Shown here: piece by piece, positions 26,133 to 35,652 of the stretch
Layout of the letters: each line of letters begins with the position of its first letter
Position numbering within the stretch: the first letter of the stretch is position 1
Source of the DNA: Kosakonia sacchari
Lineage (GTDB): Bacteria > Pseudomonadota > Gammaproteobacteria > Enterobacterales > Enterobacteriaceae
Length of the DNA: 64,000 nt
Direction of reading: 5' to 3'
NCBI GenBank assembly: GCA_900109485.1
Contig: FOAY01000001.1
Span: 231,914 to 295,913 of the forward strand
Translations under genes and position numbers: made by a program
The notes under the pieces: model-generated
The model's database searches: none
Told to the model about the DNA's origin: nothing
What the model saw: only the letters and a program-made list of their open reading frames with translations

Positions 26133-27143
26133 CTAATGCGTCTTTAACGAAGCCGCAAATAACGACAACATATGTAATGCAGACAAATAATAACCTTCAC
26201 CCGAACGCAAAGACGTTTCCATTTGTGGATAGTCGCCCATGGTTAAATCACGCACCGCCAGAATGCCGCCAGACATCGGATAACTTGCCCGTTCGTTGTC
26301 TGAGACATCCACCCACGCGGGCGTGTCATTGCGAGTGTAGCCCGCCCAAAAATGACGAAAATTCTCCATCGAATGCTGCTGCGCATCGCTGAGGCTTAAA
26401 TAAAGCGGAATGCGAATCGCATCGTAACTGAATCTTGCCGGCCAGTTCGCGGCAGGCATGACTTCACCACTATTCTTAACAAAAATCCAGTCGCTGGGCA
26501 GTTGGCTCTTACCAAAACGGGCTTTAGTGAGTAATTCGAGGCTCGATCTTTTCAGTTTTAACCAAATATCGTTATGCCGTTGCCGCCAGAAACTCTCCCA
26601 GGCCGGAAAGACAAAATAGGACGGGTTGATAATATACCCGTCGTCTTTGGTAAACCCAGTGAGGCCCGGCAGGAGTAGTGTCCGGGAATCCTGTTCAATC
26701 ACCAGGCAGTTGATAATTGCATCCTGGATATTTTCCGAGGCGGTGAGATAACTCTCATCGTGCCATTTATTGCCAGCCAGTAATAACGCCCAGGCGATCA
26801 ATGTGTCGCCGTCGCTGGCGTTATTATCGTCCGTCACTTTGCGTTCGTGTGGATCGTAGCGCCAGGCAAACAGCCACAGCGACGGACGTAATAAGGTGTT
26901 GCGCGTCCAGCGCCACACTTTTTCAAATGTGGCGGGATCGTCGTTAACGACGGCCAGTAACATGCCATATCCCTGACCTTCCGAATGGCTGATATCGCCA
27001 TTTTCATGGTCGATAATGCGGCCATCCTGACTCAGGTAGTTCTGTTTAAACAGCCCCCAGTTGCTGTCCTGACAGCGGGCTGAAAAAGCGGTCATAGCCA
27101 GCGACAATAGCAGGCACGGCATGAGCCAGGTGGTTCTTAACAT
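26133..27143 (-). CDS. bcsZ: Endo-1,4-beta-glucanase BcsZ (glycoside hydrolase family 8)
   Basis: This periplasmic cellulase accompanies cellulose synthase and trims or disentangles nascent glucan. The 336-residue product has a signal peptide (about residues 1-22), the catalytic acid motif SEGQGYGM near residue 55 and the NNASDGD block near 110 with the second catalytic carboxylate, both typical of GH8. It is the last gene of the minus-strand bcs locus, 43 bases after the pyrophosphorylase gene. GH8 enzymes in this position are normal for type I and type II bcs operons. Confidence 0.94.
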   Translation of the reverse strand: MLRTTWLMPCLLLSLAMTAFSARCQDSNWGLFKQNYLSQDGRIIDHENGDISHSEGQGYGMLLAVVNDDPATFEKVWRWTRNTLLRPSLWLFAWRYDPHERKVTDDNNASDGDTLIAWALLLAGNKWHDESYLTASENIQDAIINCLVIEQDSRTLLLPGLTGFTKDDGYIINPSYFVFPAWESFWRQRHNDIWLKLKRSSLELLTKARFGKSQLPSDWIFVKNSGEVMPAANWPARFSYDAIRIPLYLSLSDAQQHSMENFRHFWAGYTRNDTPAWVDVSDNERASYPMSGGILAVRDLTMGDYPQMETSLRSGEGYYLSALHMLSLFAASLKTH

Positions 27144-27186
27144 GAGACATCCTGTGGTGAAAATAGGGCTGTTACCGGCTCAGTCG

Positions 27187-28116
27187 TTATACCGCTTCGG
27201 CGATGCGTTCAACGGCGTCAGCCACGGGTTTTAACGTCAATTCATTCTGCAACCACTGGCGGAAAGCCGGGCCGGTCGCGCCGTGACGTAAGCCGTACTC
27301 CACAAAGGCTTTCATATAGCCAATCTTGTCGCCGCAGTCGTGAGATTTGCCGGTCAGGGCGTAAGCCTCCACCGGCGCGTTCTCCAGCAGCATGGCTATA
27401 GCATCGGTCAACTGGATCTCGCCGCCTGCGCCGATCGGCGTTTTACGCAGCAGCGGCCAAATTTCTTTCGACAGCACATAGCGGCCAACTACCGCCATGT
27501 CGGACGGCGCTTCGTCAACGGCCGGTTTTTCCACCATGCCTTTTACCAGACCAAAACCACCCGCCGGGAGGTTCATGCCGCCGCAATCCACCACGCCGTA
27601 GCGGGAAACATCTTCGTGGTTAACGGTTTCAATCATTAACTGGCTGGCGCCCGTCGTGGTGAAGCGATCGATCATCGCTGCCAGGTTATCCTGCGACAGA
27701 TCGCAATGGCTGTCGTCGATCAACACATCCGGCAGCACCACCACGAAGTCGTTATCGCCAATCAGCGGTTGCGCGCACAGCACCGCGTGGCCCAGACCTT
27801 TCGAGTGGCCCTGGCGCACATGCATAATGTTCATGCCCGCCGGGCAGATAGTACGCACCTCTTCCAGCAGCTGATTTTTCACGCGCGATTCCAGCAGCGA
27901 CTCCAGTTCAAAGGAGGTATCGAAATGGTTTTCGATGGCGTTTTTGGACGAGTGCGTCACCAGTACGATTTCCCGGATCCCACAGGCGTAGCACTCCTGC
28001 ACGATATACTGAATAAGCGGCTTATCCACGATCGGTAACATCTCTTTCGGGATAGCCTTGGTTGCCGGAAGCATACGCGTACCGAGCCCTGCCACTGGGA
28101 TTACAGCCTTTAACAT
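27187..28116 (-). CDS. UTP-glucose-1-phosphate uridylyltransferase (GalU family)
   Basis: The 309-residue enzyme makes UDP-glucose, the substrate of cellulose synthase, from UTP and glucose-1-phosphate. It has the nucleotide-binding start [20 protein letters not shown] (residues 6-25, key residues G-x-G-T-R and K), VLPDVLID (metal-binding Asp), MVEKP and the C-terminal GDKIGY block. Its location inside a bcs locus, between a diguanylate cyclase and bcsZ, suggests a dedicated second copy besides a housekeeping galU elsewhere. That second copy is inferred, since the rest of the genome is not visible. Confidence 0.93.
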   Translation of the reverse strand: MLKAVIPVAGLGTRMLPATKAIPKEMLPIVDKPLIQYIVQECYACGIREIVLVTHSSKNAIENHFDTSFELESLLESRVKNQLLEEVRTICPAGMNIMHVRQGHSKGLGHAVLCAQPLIGDNDFVVVLPDVLIDDSHCDLSQDNLAAMIDRFTTTGASQLMIETVNHEDVSRYGVVDCGGMNLPAGGFGLVKGMVEKPAVDEAPSDMAVVGRYVLSKEIWPLLRKTPIGAGGEIQLTDAIAMLLENAPVEAYALTGKSHDCGDKIGYMKAFVEYGLRHGATGPAFRQWLQNELTLKPVADAVERIAEAV

Positions 28117-28152
28117 AATTGTTTCCTGTTATTTATTTTTGCTGTTTAAAAA

Positions 28153-29112
28153 TCAACACACAACGCTGTTGATGATGCCACCCGATTCATTTACGCCTGG
28201 AACCTGGTAGTTAATAAAATCATCACCGCCTTGCGCCTTCACTTTATAAAGGGCGGTATCAGCGGCTTTTAAAATAGAGGAAAAATTCGGCCCGTGTTCC
28301 GGATAACTGGCAACACCAATACTCACCGATAATTCCACGGTTTGTTGCAGGTAATGCAAATACATCGGTTGGCGCGTGGCTTCGACAATTAATTGCAGCA
28401 CGCCGCGACCGGCCGGTTCGTCAACGCCATCAATATAGGTGAGGGCGAATTCGTCACCGCCGAGCCGGCCGAGCAGTGTGGTGCGGGAAATACACTGTTT
28501 TACCCGGCTGATAAAGCAGCGCAGCACTTCATCGCCTGCCGCATGCCCCAGATCGTCGTTAATATTTTTAAAGTTATCGAGATCCAGTATCGCCACCACA
28601 ATCTGCGCGCCGCGCGCGTTAGCGGCACGGATTTTTTTGCGGCTGCGAATATAGTAACCCTGGCGATTCAGGGTTTTGGTTAATGCATCATTGTGCGCGC
28701 GAAAATGTAATTTCTCGCGGATCGCCATATGCCGGGTAATATCAAATCCCAGCAGGATAAAGGCAAATATTTCACCATTTTCATCGCGACGCGGCATTAA
28801 GCGGGTATCAAGCCAAAGCATCTCGCCGTTTTTTTTCGGCTGCGATATTTCGCCCTGCCAGTTATCGCCGGTTTTTTTCGCCATACCAATCGCCATCGCC
28901 AGTGAAACAGCCACCGTTTCATCCGTCGACTGAAACAATACTTTGCCCAGCACCTCATCACGGCTAAAACCCGTTAATTGATAGAAAAACGGGCTGGCGT
29001 GAATAAGCTGGCCGGAGGTATCGAGAACCAGCGAAACAAAGGCATTATCCTCCATATAATTAACTGCTTCGATTTCAAGTTTCCTGCCTGAAACCATGAT
29101 TTCATTAAACAT
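28153..29112 (-). CDS. PAS-GGDEF diguanylate cyclase in the bcs operon
   Basis: The 319-residue protein has an N-terminal PAS domain (about residues 20-135) and a GGDEF domain with an intact RLGGDEFAL active site near residue 230. It should make c-di-GMP from two GTP. There is no RxxD inhibitory site five residues before GGDEF, so product feedback through that site is not expected. No membrane span is seen. The gene lies between bcsD and the UDP-glucose gene, so c-di-GMP can be made where the BcsA PilZ domain needs it. The ATG at 29112 has AGG eight bases upstream. Confidence 0.9.
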   Translation of the reverse strand: MFNEIMVSGRKLEIEAVNYMEDNAFVSLVLDTSGQLIHASPFFYQLTGFSRDEVLGKVLFQSTDETVAVSLAMAIGMAKKTGDNWQGEISQPKKNGEMLWLDTRLMPRRDENGEIFAFILLGFDITRHMAIREKLHFRAHNDALTKTLNRQGYYIRSRKKIRAANARGAQIVVAILDLDNFKNINDDLGHAAGDEVLRCFISRVKQCISRTTLLGRLGGDEFALTYIDGVDEPAGRGVLQLIVEATRQPMYLHYLQQTVELSVSIGVASYPEHGPNFSSILKAADTALYKVKAQGGDDFINYQVPGVNESGGIINSVVC

Positions 29113-29158
29113 GATGGTCACCTGATCGTTGATATAGGGTGGATATGCCTTTGCGACG

Positions 29159-29620
29159 TCATTCGTTAATGGCGTAACGGAAAATCAGCACGTCTTCGGT
29201 GGCGTTATCCTTCCAGCGCACCGGCACCTGATTGCCCGCGCCCTGTGACACCAGCCACTGCGAATACGCGCCTTCCAGCACATAGGCGCTGGCGCGACGC
29301 CAGCCCGCTTCGTCACGGTATTCCGGTGCATGCGGCCACGCGCAGTGCAGCAGGATCAGTTCACGCTGGGCGGGCGCCATTTTGACAAAGCCCCAGTTGA
29401 ACAGCTCCAGCACCCGATTAATGCTCGCTTCCAGTTCGTTCACCGTGGAGGCGCCATCGATGGGATACCACTGAGCCATCATCTGGCCGATACGTCTCAG
29501 GGCATCGGGATCTTTATCACCCCGGCCTTCGGTGTATTCGTTAAAAAACAGATACACCAGGTCATGCCAGCCAGCCTGATAATTGCGTTGTAAATAAGTG
29601 TCCTGATTGCTAAACATCAT
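29159..29620 (-). CDS. bcsD: Cellulose synthase subunit D
   Basis: The 153-residue protein matches the BcsD family, a periplasmic ring-forming protein that organises glucan chains into ordered fibrils in Komagataeibacter. Its presence marks a type I bcs operon, unlike the E. coli bcs operon, which lacks it. It follows bcsC by 12 bases. Two ATG codons (29620, 29617) are adjacent and the second has the better spacing from GGGA. Confidence 0.9.
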   Translation of the reverse strand: MMFSNQDTYLQRNYQAGWHDLVYLFFNEYTEGRGDKDPDALRRIGQMMAQWYPIDGASTVNELEASINRVLELFNWGFVKMAPAQRELILLHCAWPHAPEYRDEAGWRRASAYVLEGAYSQWLVSQGAGNQVPVRWKDNATEDVLIFRYAINE

Positions 29621-29632
29621 CTATCCCACGGG

Positions 29633-32600
29633 TTATTTGTCTTGATCGACGTAATATTTGAAATACACCAACGCCTTGCCTTCGTTATAACTGCCGAAGG
29701 TGTCGTACCCTAAGTTCGCACCGAGAGCCAGGTTGTCGCTGAGGTGGTAACGCGCATCCACGCCCAGCGTATAGCCAATGCCGTTTTTCGACGTGGCTTT
29801 GTAGACGGCGTCCACATCGTCATCGTCGCTGGCGTAACTGTTTAATTCCGATTGCAGGCTGCTGTGGCCCGGGAAGTAATCGCTCTTATCCTGTTTATAA
29901 GACTGATAACCCACCGCGCCATTGAGCGTCAGATCCCAGTCGTTAATGTGGCGCGTCAGCGTCACCGGCAGCGATACCGCCATAAAATCTTGCGGGCTGA
30001 AGTAACCGCCCTGGCCGAGGGTGTAATAGCTCAGGTTGCGGTCAAAGTTCATATAGTTGACGTTCACCCCCACTTTCAGCTCGCTGTCGCTGGTTTTCCA
30101 GGGCCGCAGATAGCTGCCCGCCTGTGCGGTGACCGCATGGTTGGTCGGCACGTTTGTCCCCACGTAGGTATCGAAACCCAGGCGGGTATAAAGACCGATC
30201 AGGTCGTTATCCCAGGCGTACTGCGCCGAAACGCCGTTGCGGGTGATGCCGCCCCAGCTTTCGCCGGTGCTCTTATCCTTCACCCCAACATACGACAGCA
30301 GGCTGTCGGTGACGGCGCGGCGTTCCGCTTTCAGGTTCAGCGAACTGTTCTGCGTCAGTTTCGGGTTCCACTCCACGCCGCCCACCAGCCGGGTGAACTC
30401 GCCGCCGGTCGGTGTGCTGCCGACATCCAGTTTGTAGCTGTCGCCGCTCAGGCTGAGGCTTGCCGCCACACCGTTTGCCTGCTGCGAACCCTGGCTGGAG
30501 GCATTGGTCGACGTGGTCGTTGTGCTGGTGCTGGCCGCCGCTTCCGCCAGTTTCTCCGCATGTTCCAGCGCCCCGGAACCGAAGCGGTTCGCCGCCTCAC
30601 CGGACATCTCGCCAGCGTTAAGCGATGTTGGCGTGACGTTCAGGCTCAGGCGTGTGCTGTCGCCCACCGCGCCGGAGAGGATCAGCGGCGCCTGCACTTC
30701 ATCCAGCGCGCCAAGACCCGATTCGCCATTACGGCTACGCAATGAAATGCCGCCGCTGGTCCAGGTGGCGCTCTTCTCTTGCAGATCGCGCATCATGGTG
30801 TTGATACCGCTCATTGCCGTGAGCTGCGCCTGGCGCGTTGGCGACGGCAGCGACATCACCGAACTCAGTTCATCGCTATCGTCATCACCGCCCTGTTGCA
30901 GACGCCACTGGGCAGTGCGCAGCAGCGACATCGCCCGCTGGTTTTCACCGTTGGCCGCCGCCACGCGCGCGGCCAGCAGCATATAATCGGCATCCTGGCT
31001 CGGCTCCAGCCCGGCAAAGGTTCGCCGCGCTTCGTCGTTATCGCCGCGGGCCAGCGCCATATTCACCATTCCGGTCAGCGACTGTTTATCCCGTGGCGAC
31101 TTACGCAGTACGTACTGATAGATTTCCGTGGCTTTGTCATCCATATGATCGGCCTGGTAGACGCGCGCCACGGCCAGCAGCAGATCGGTATTGGTCGGAT
31201 TGTTTTGCAGTTCCGGCATCAACAGCGACCAGGCTTTGCCGATTTGCCCCTTTTCCCGCAGACGATCGGCGCGAACGATCAAGCCGCCTAAGCGGATCGC
31301 GCTCATCTCCTGCTCGCTGGCACCGTTTTGCAGGGCGGGCGCGTTGAGGATGCTTTCAGCTTCGGCAAACTGCCCGGCCTGGTTCAGGACGCGGATCTGC
31401 CCGGCATAATCCAGTACCGATCCGTGTAACCCCTGCGCCTGGTTATCGCGTACCAGTTGCAGCGCGCCAGTGCTGTCGCCGCTCTGCATCAGTAACTCAG
31501 CAAGGCGGCCCGCATCGACCGGTGATTGCGGCGGATTACGTTGCAGCGCCAGTAACGAATTGCGCGCCGCTGTCGCATTGCCCAGACGCAGATAGTTGCG
31601 GGCAATATCCAGTTGTTGGTTGATCTGCACGCGCGTGTTCAGTGCGCTCATATCGGCGCTGTAACTGCTGCGCGGTACGTGGGCGAGCAGGCTCTGCGCG
31701 CGCGACCAGTCGCTCTCTTCGGCGGCATAGACCGCAGCGGCATACAGCGCTTCTTTGTTGCTGCTGTCGCGTTGCGCCACGCCAGACATCAACGCCGAGG
31801 CCTGCTGTTTCTGGCCCGCTTTGCGCAGTGCGCGGGCGTAATCGAGTTGCAGCCAGACATTGCGCGGGTATTTGCCGGAGGCATTTTGCAGGATCTGCAT
31901 CGCCCGTGAGCTGTTTCCGGCCTGCAACGCGGCCTGCGCGGCTTTGCGTTCGTTGTCGCCGTTATCGCCCACGGCGGCATAACGGATACGCAGACTGGCG
32001 GGCAGGGTTTGCAGCATGGCGTCTGCTTCTGCCTGTTTATTCTGCTGTTTCAGCACCCACCACAAACCGGTGCGGATATCGGTATTCTGTGGACGCTGCG
32101 CCAGCAACTGGCGGTATACCTCTTCGGATTGCGACAGCTTGCCCTGACGCCGCAGGATATCGGCCCGCAACATGCCCGCCGCCTGCTGCTGGTTTTCATC
32201 GCTACTGTCGCCGCTCTGCAAACTTGCCAGCGCCTGGTCGTAACTGCCTTTCTGGCTCAGGCTACGGGCCTGGCCCAGCGCGGCGTAGAAACGGGCGTTA
32301 TCGGCATCTTTTATCCACTGCGCGCTGTTCTGGTTGCTGGCATCTTCTTGCGCCGCGCGACGCAGGAATTTCTCGGCATCGGCAAAGTTGTTCTGCCGCA
32401 GCGCGACATAGCCCATCCCGGCCAGTGCGTTGCCGTTATTGGCGCGGGTTTGCAGCGCTTCGGAGAAGCGATCTTTGGCGTTGCCGAGATCGCCGCCGTT
32501 CAATGCATCAAAGCCCGCTTTAGTGGCATCGCCTTCCACGCTTTTACGGTAGTGATCCATCGGCGCGCTGTCTTCCGGATGGCGCTGCGCCCAGGCGGTA

Positions 32601-33334
32601 TACGCCGGCAGATCGCTGGCTTTGGCATCCAGCCATATCAACGCCTGCTGCAAGGCTTTGTCGGCGCTTTTATCATCGGCAGCAAGCGTGCTGAGCAGGG
32701 CGATCCCTTCCCGGCGCGTGGATTCCTGATACGTGAGCGCCATCGCCAGCGCCTTTTTCGTGGGTTCATCGTCCGGCATCACGCTGGCACGCTGACGCAT
32801 GGCGGCGACCGCCTCGCCCCAACTGGCGCTGTCACCGGCCATGGTCTGGTAATACTCCAGCGCTACGTCATCCGGTGGCGGATTGCCGTTAAACAGCGTG
32901 CGCCAGGCGGCAATAGACTCTTTAATCTGCCCACGGCTCGCCAACTGGCGTGCCGCGTTGAGTTTATCCTGCGGAATATTGCGCAGCGTATTGGCGCTGG
33001 TCAGCGCGCTCAGACGCGGATCCTGCGGCGAAATATCGGCGATTTTTTTGCGCCACACTTCCGATTGCTGCACGTTGCCTTGTTGCAGTTGATAGAGCGC
33101 CATCAGATACATGGCGTCGATATTCTTATCATCCGCAGCCAGCACTTTTTGCAGCGCATCGATGGCCATATCGTCGTGCGCTTTGCTGTGCCAGTAGCTG
33201 GCCTGCGCCAGCAGTTTTTTCACTGCGGCCGCATTCGCGCTGGCGTCAGCGGTATCGGCAGCGACGGCAGGATGGCTGGCGCCCACCAGGCACAGCAGGT
33301 AAAAAGCCTGCGTCAGTTGTTTACGCGTCTTCAT
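29633..33334 (-). CDS. bcsC: Cellulose synthase outer-membrane subunit BcsC
   Basis: The 1233-residue protein has a signal peptide (ending PAVAA), then about 19 TPR-like helical repeats to roughly residue 850, a Ser/Thr/Asn-rich low-complexity linker (about 935-955, TSTTTTSTNASSQGSQQ) inside the C-terminal part, and a C-terminal beta-barrel that ends YFKYYVDQDK. It binds periplasmic partners and peptidoglycan through the TPRs and lets the glucan chain pass the outer membrane. The start overlaps bcsB by 4 bases. Confidence 0.95.
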   Translation of the reverse strand: MKTRKQLTQAFYLLCLVGASHPAVAADTADASANAAAVKKLLAQASYWHSKAHDDMAIDALQKVLAADDKNIDAMYLMALYQLQQGNVQQSEVWRKKIADISPQDPRLSALTSANTLRNIPQDKLNAARQLASRGQIKESIAAWRTLFNGNPPPDDVALEYYQTMAGDSASWGEAVAAMRQRASVMPDDEPTKKALAMALTYQESTRREGIALLSTLAADDKSADKALQQALIWLDAKASDLPAYTAWAQRHPEDSAPMDHYRKSVEGDATKAGFDALNGGDLGNAKDRFSEALQTRANNGNALAGMGYVALRQNNFADAEKFLRRAAQEDASNQNSAQWIKDADNARFYAALGQARSLSQKGSYDQALASLQSGDSSDENQQQAAGMLRADILRRQGKLSQSEEVYRQLLAQRPQNTDIRTGLWWVLKQQNKQAEADAMLQTLPASLRIRYAAVGDNGDNERKAAQAALQAGNSSRAMQILQNASGKYPRNVWLQLDYARALRKAGQKQQASALMSGVAQRDSSNKEALYAAAVYAAEESDWSRAQSLLAHVPRSSYSADMSALNTRVQINQQLDIARNYLRLGNATAARNSLLALQRNPPQSPVDAGRLAELLMQSGDSTGALQLVRDNQAQGLHGSVLDYAGQIRVLNQAGQFAEAESILNAPALQNGASEQEMSAIRLGGLIVRADRLREKGQIGKAWSLLMPELQNNPTNTDLLLAVARVYQADHMDDKATEIYQYVLRKSPRDKQSLTGMVNMALARGDNDEARRTFAGLEPSQDADYMLLAARVAAANGENQRAMSLLRTAQWRLQQGGDDDSDELSSVMSLPSPTRQAQLTAMSGINTMMRDLQEKSATWTSGGISLRSRNGESGLGALDEVQAPLILSGAVGDSTRLSLNVTPTSLNAGEMSGEAANRFGSGALEHAEKLAEAAASTSTTTTSTNASSQGSQQANGVAASLSLSGDSYKLDVGSTPTGGEFTRLVGGVEWNPKLTQNSSLNLKAERRAVTDSLLSYVGVKDKSTGESWGGITRNGVSAQYAWDNDLIGLYTRLGFDTYVGTNVPTNHAVTAQAGSYLRPWKTSDSELKVGVNVNYMNFDRNLSYYTLGQGGYFSPQDFMAVSLPVTLTRHINDWDLTLNGAVGYQSYKQDKSDYFPGHSSLQSELNSYASDDDDVDAVYKATSKNGIGYTLGVDARYHLSDNLALGANLGYDTFGSYNEGKALVYFKYYVDQDK

Positions 33335-35652
33335 TGTTTCGTCTTATCCTGCAGGCGTTGTTGGGCGTGGCGCTGAAGTAGGTTGAACAGCATCGGGCCG
33401 GAAACCGCAGCAATCAGGCAGGCAAGGGCGACCAGCCAGAAAATATGCTCGCTGGCGAACCACAAAATTTTCATATAACCGGGCAGGTTGCCGCTGGTGA
33501 ACTGCTCGCCCACCCGCCAGCTTTTGATCTCCCCGGCGCTGTTGACGGCAGTGAAATCACCCCCGGCGGTGGAGAGAAAGGCCGGTTTGTTCATGTCTTC
33601 CGCCAGTTGCGCCAACTGGTGGTTGTCGGTTGCTGTCGCGACCACCACCACGCGCTGTGCGTTCCACGGCGAGCGCAGGCTCAGCAGGCCGCGCCACTGA
33701 TTGTTGTCGCTGAGGTACTCAGCCGCATCCATATCCGTGCGCGCCTGGTCGCCGCGCAGTAGCGATAACACGCGGCTTACGGCACTGGCGATTTTCACTT
33801 CCAGCGTATTTTCGTTCAACGCAAAGGCGCTGTTTTGCAGCAGCGGATTCAGCATCTCGCCGTTGCTCAGGCTGCCAATCGCCAGCACATCGCTGTCGGC
33901 CAACTGCTGTTGCGCCTCTTCCTGAGCGGGCAGGCCGGTATAGAGGTGCAGATAGTTGGCGGTAACGCCCGTGTCGCGCCCGGATTGCGCCATCAGGTTG
34001 AGCAGTACGGTGGCGTCATCAACCGTGGGATGCGCAGGCATCAGCACCGTGGTTTGCGCGAGGTCAGCCTGGCGCGTGAACGGGAACATCGCGCCGCTGA
34101 ACCACGCCAGGTTCGGCAACTTGCCAAAGTGCCAGGCGCGGCTGAAATCGAGGGTTGAATCACCGTCAATCCGACTCTGGATGTTCTCATCCGCCATGGC
34201 GTTGCAGGGGGCGTTTTTCTGCGCTTTCAGGCCGAACCAGAAACCGAGTTGATTGCTGCCGAGAATGGCGCGCGGATCGATATTGACCACCGCGCTCTGC
34301 TGGCGCTGCGATAAACCGAGCATCGACAGCACCGGTGCCAGCATCCCCTCTTTGCTGACCGGCAGACGTTTAAGGAACTCGCCGTTCAGGCTGACGTTGA
34401 GGAAGGAGTCCTGATCGTCAATCCAGTTTTTCTGCGCAAAACTGTAGTTGAGGTGTAGCGGTACGGAGGAGCCATCCCACAGGAACAGATCCGGCGCAGT
34501 ACGAAACGGCAGACGGTTCTCGCCGTGCCAGACGCCGTGGGCAATCAGCGCGCCCTCATCCGTCAGCAGCGAGCGCACGGCAACCGGGTGTTCAGTGTTG
34601 ATCCAGCGCGGCGCATCATAGGCGGCTCGCTGGGGGATTTTCAGCGTCGGCACATCCAGCGTGTCGCTGTCCGGCAGCGCCGGTAATGTCAGACGCCACG
34701 CCGCCTGGCGTAGCTGCATTTCGTTGTGGCCGCTGATGATCAGCAGTTTCCAGGCCGGGTTTTGTGGGTTATCAATCACCTGCAACGCCGCACCGTTGGT
34801 TTCCGGCAGGGTGACGCCGCCAATGGTCTGGCCCGGTTTGCCAATCAGAATGCCGTTGCCGACGGGCAGGACATCGTACTGCACGTCAAAGCGGCTGGGT
34901 TTGCCGTTGCTTAATGCGCCAAACTGCGAGGCGACAATCGCTGACGCGGTCAGCACATCTGCATCCGGCGTCGCCGGGTAAGCAATGCTGATCGCCTGAT
35001 CTTTGGTCTGTTTGATATCGACGAAGGGGCGTGGGAATGTGCCCAGCGTTTTGCGGACGTTCAGCCACAATCCCTGATAGTTCAGCGATGATTCCGGCTG
35101 TAACGTCACTTTATAATCTGCGGGCAGCGGGCGCTGGCAGCTCCAGACATTATTAATAATGTCGTCGCCGGTTTTCAGCTGGAAGCTGAGGTTGTTGCTG
35201 GAGGCGACCATCGAGGCCGGGACATCCAGTTGCCAGTAGCCTTTATCCTGCTGCAACTGATCGAGCGGGATCGCGCCCAGCGGCTGACCATTCAGCATCA
35301 GTTGCAGGTTTTCGCCGCTGACATCGCTGCGGTTGACCTGCACATTCAGGCTGATGTGTGCGTCGGTGATCACCAGATCGCCCGGCAGGTTGAACGATAC
35401 GCCGTTTTGCAACTGCTGGCCGGAGAGCGTCAGCCCGCCGGTTGCGCCCATATCGCCAAAGCTCAGGGTGCTGGCGATATTCTGGTTGCTGGTATTCGCC
35501 ACAGCCACCTGCGCCAGCGCAGGCGTTGTTCCTTGCAGCGAAAGCGGTGTTGGCAGTGTTGGCGGCGCGTCGTTATCGCTTGAGAGCGCAAACGCCGGGG
35601 TATTCACCGAACAGGCAAGCAGGGTGGCAAGTGCGATAGGCTTACAACGCAT
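33331..35652 (-). CDS. bcsB: Cellulose synthase periplasmic subunit BcsB
   Basis: The 773-residue protein has a signal peptide, two carbohydrate-binding plus flavodoxin-like modules in the periplasm, and one C-terminal membrane anchor (about residues 728-752, WFASEHIFWLVALACLIAA) that docks on BcsA. It guides the nascent glucan from the BcsA channel towards BcsC. The start lies within bcsA (11-base overlap, 35642-35652) and the end overlaps bcsC, so synthesis of the three subunits is coupled. Confidence 0.95.
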   Translation of the reverse strand: MRCKPIALATLLACSVNTPAFALSSDNDAPPTLPTPLSLQGTTPALAQVAVANTSNQNIASTLSFGDMGATGGLTLSGQQLQNGVSFNLPGDLVITDAHISLNVQVNRSDVSGENLQLMLNGQPLGAIPLDQLQQDKGYWQLDVPASMVASSNNLSFQLKTGDDIINNVWSCQRPLPADYKVTLQPESSLNYQGLWLNVRKTLGTFPRPFVDIKQTKDQAISIAYPATPDADVLTASAIVASQFGALSNGKPSRFDVQYDVLPVGNGILIGKPGQTIGGVTLPETNGAALQVIDNPQNPAWKLLIISGHNEMQLRQAAWRLTLPALPDSDTLDVPTLKIPQRAAYDAPRWINTEHPVAVRSLLTDEGALIAHGVWHGENRLPFRTAPDLFLWDGSSVPLHLNYSFAQKNWIDDQDSFLNVSLNGEFLKRLPVSKEGMLAPVLSMLGLSQRQQSAVVNIDPRAILGSNQLGFWFGLKAQKNAPCNAMADENIQSRIDGDSTLDFSRAWHFGKLPNLAWFSGAMFPFTRQADLAQTTVLMPAHPTVDDATVLLNLMAQSGRDTGVTANYLHLYTGLPAQEEAQQQLADSDVLAIGSLSNGEMLNPLLQNSAFALNENTLEVKIASAVSRVLSLLRGDQARTDMDAAEYLSDNNQWRGLLSLRSPWNAQRVVVVATATDNHQLAQLAEDMNKPAFLSTAGGDFTAVNSAGEIKSWRVGEQFTSGNLPGYMKILWFASEHIFWLVALACLIAAVSGPMLFNLLQRHAQQRLQDKTKQ

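Noticed and set aside
32009-33376. A 455-codon frame antisense to bcsC
   Set aside because: Long only because of GC-rich codon shadowing of bcsC. No signal, domain or ribosome site.
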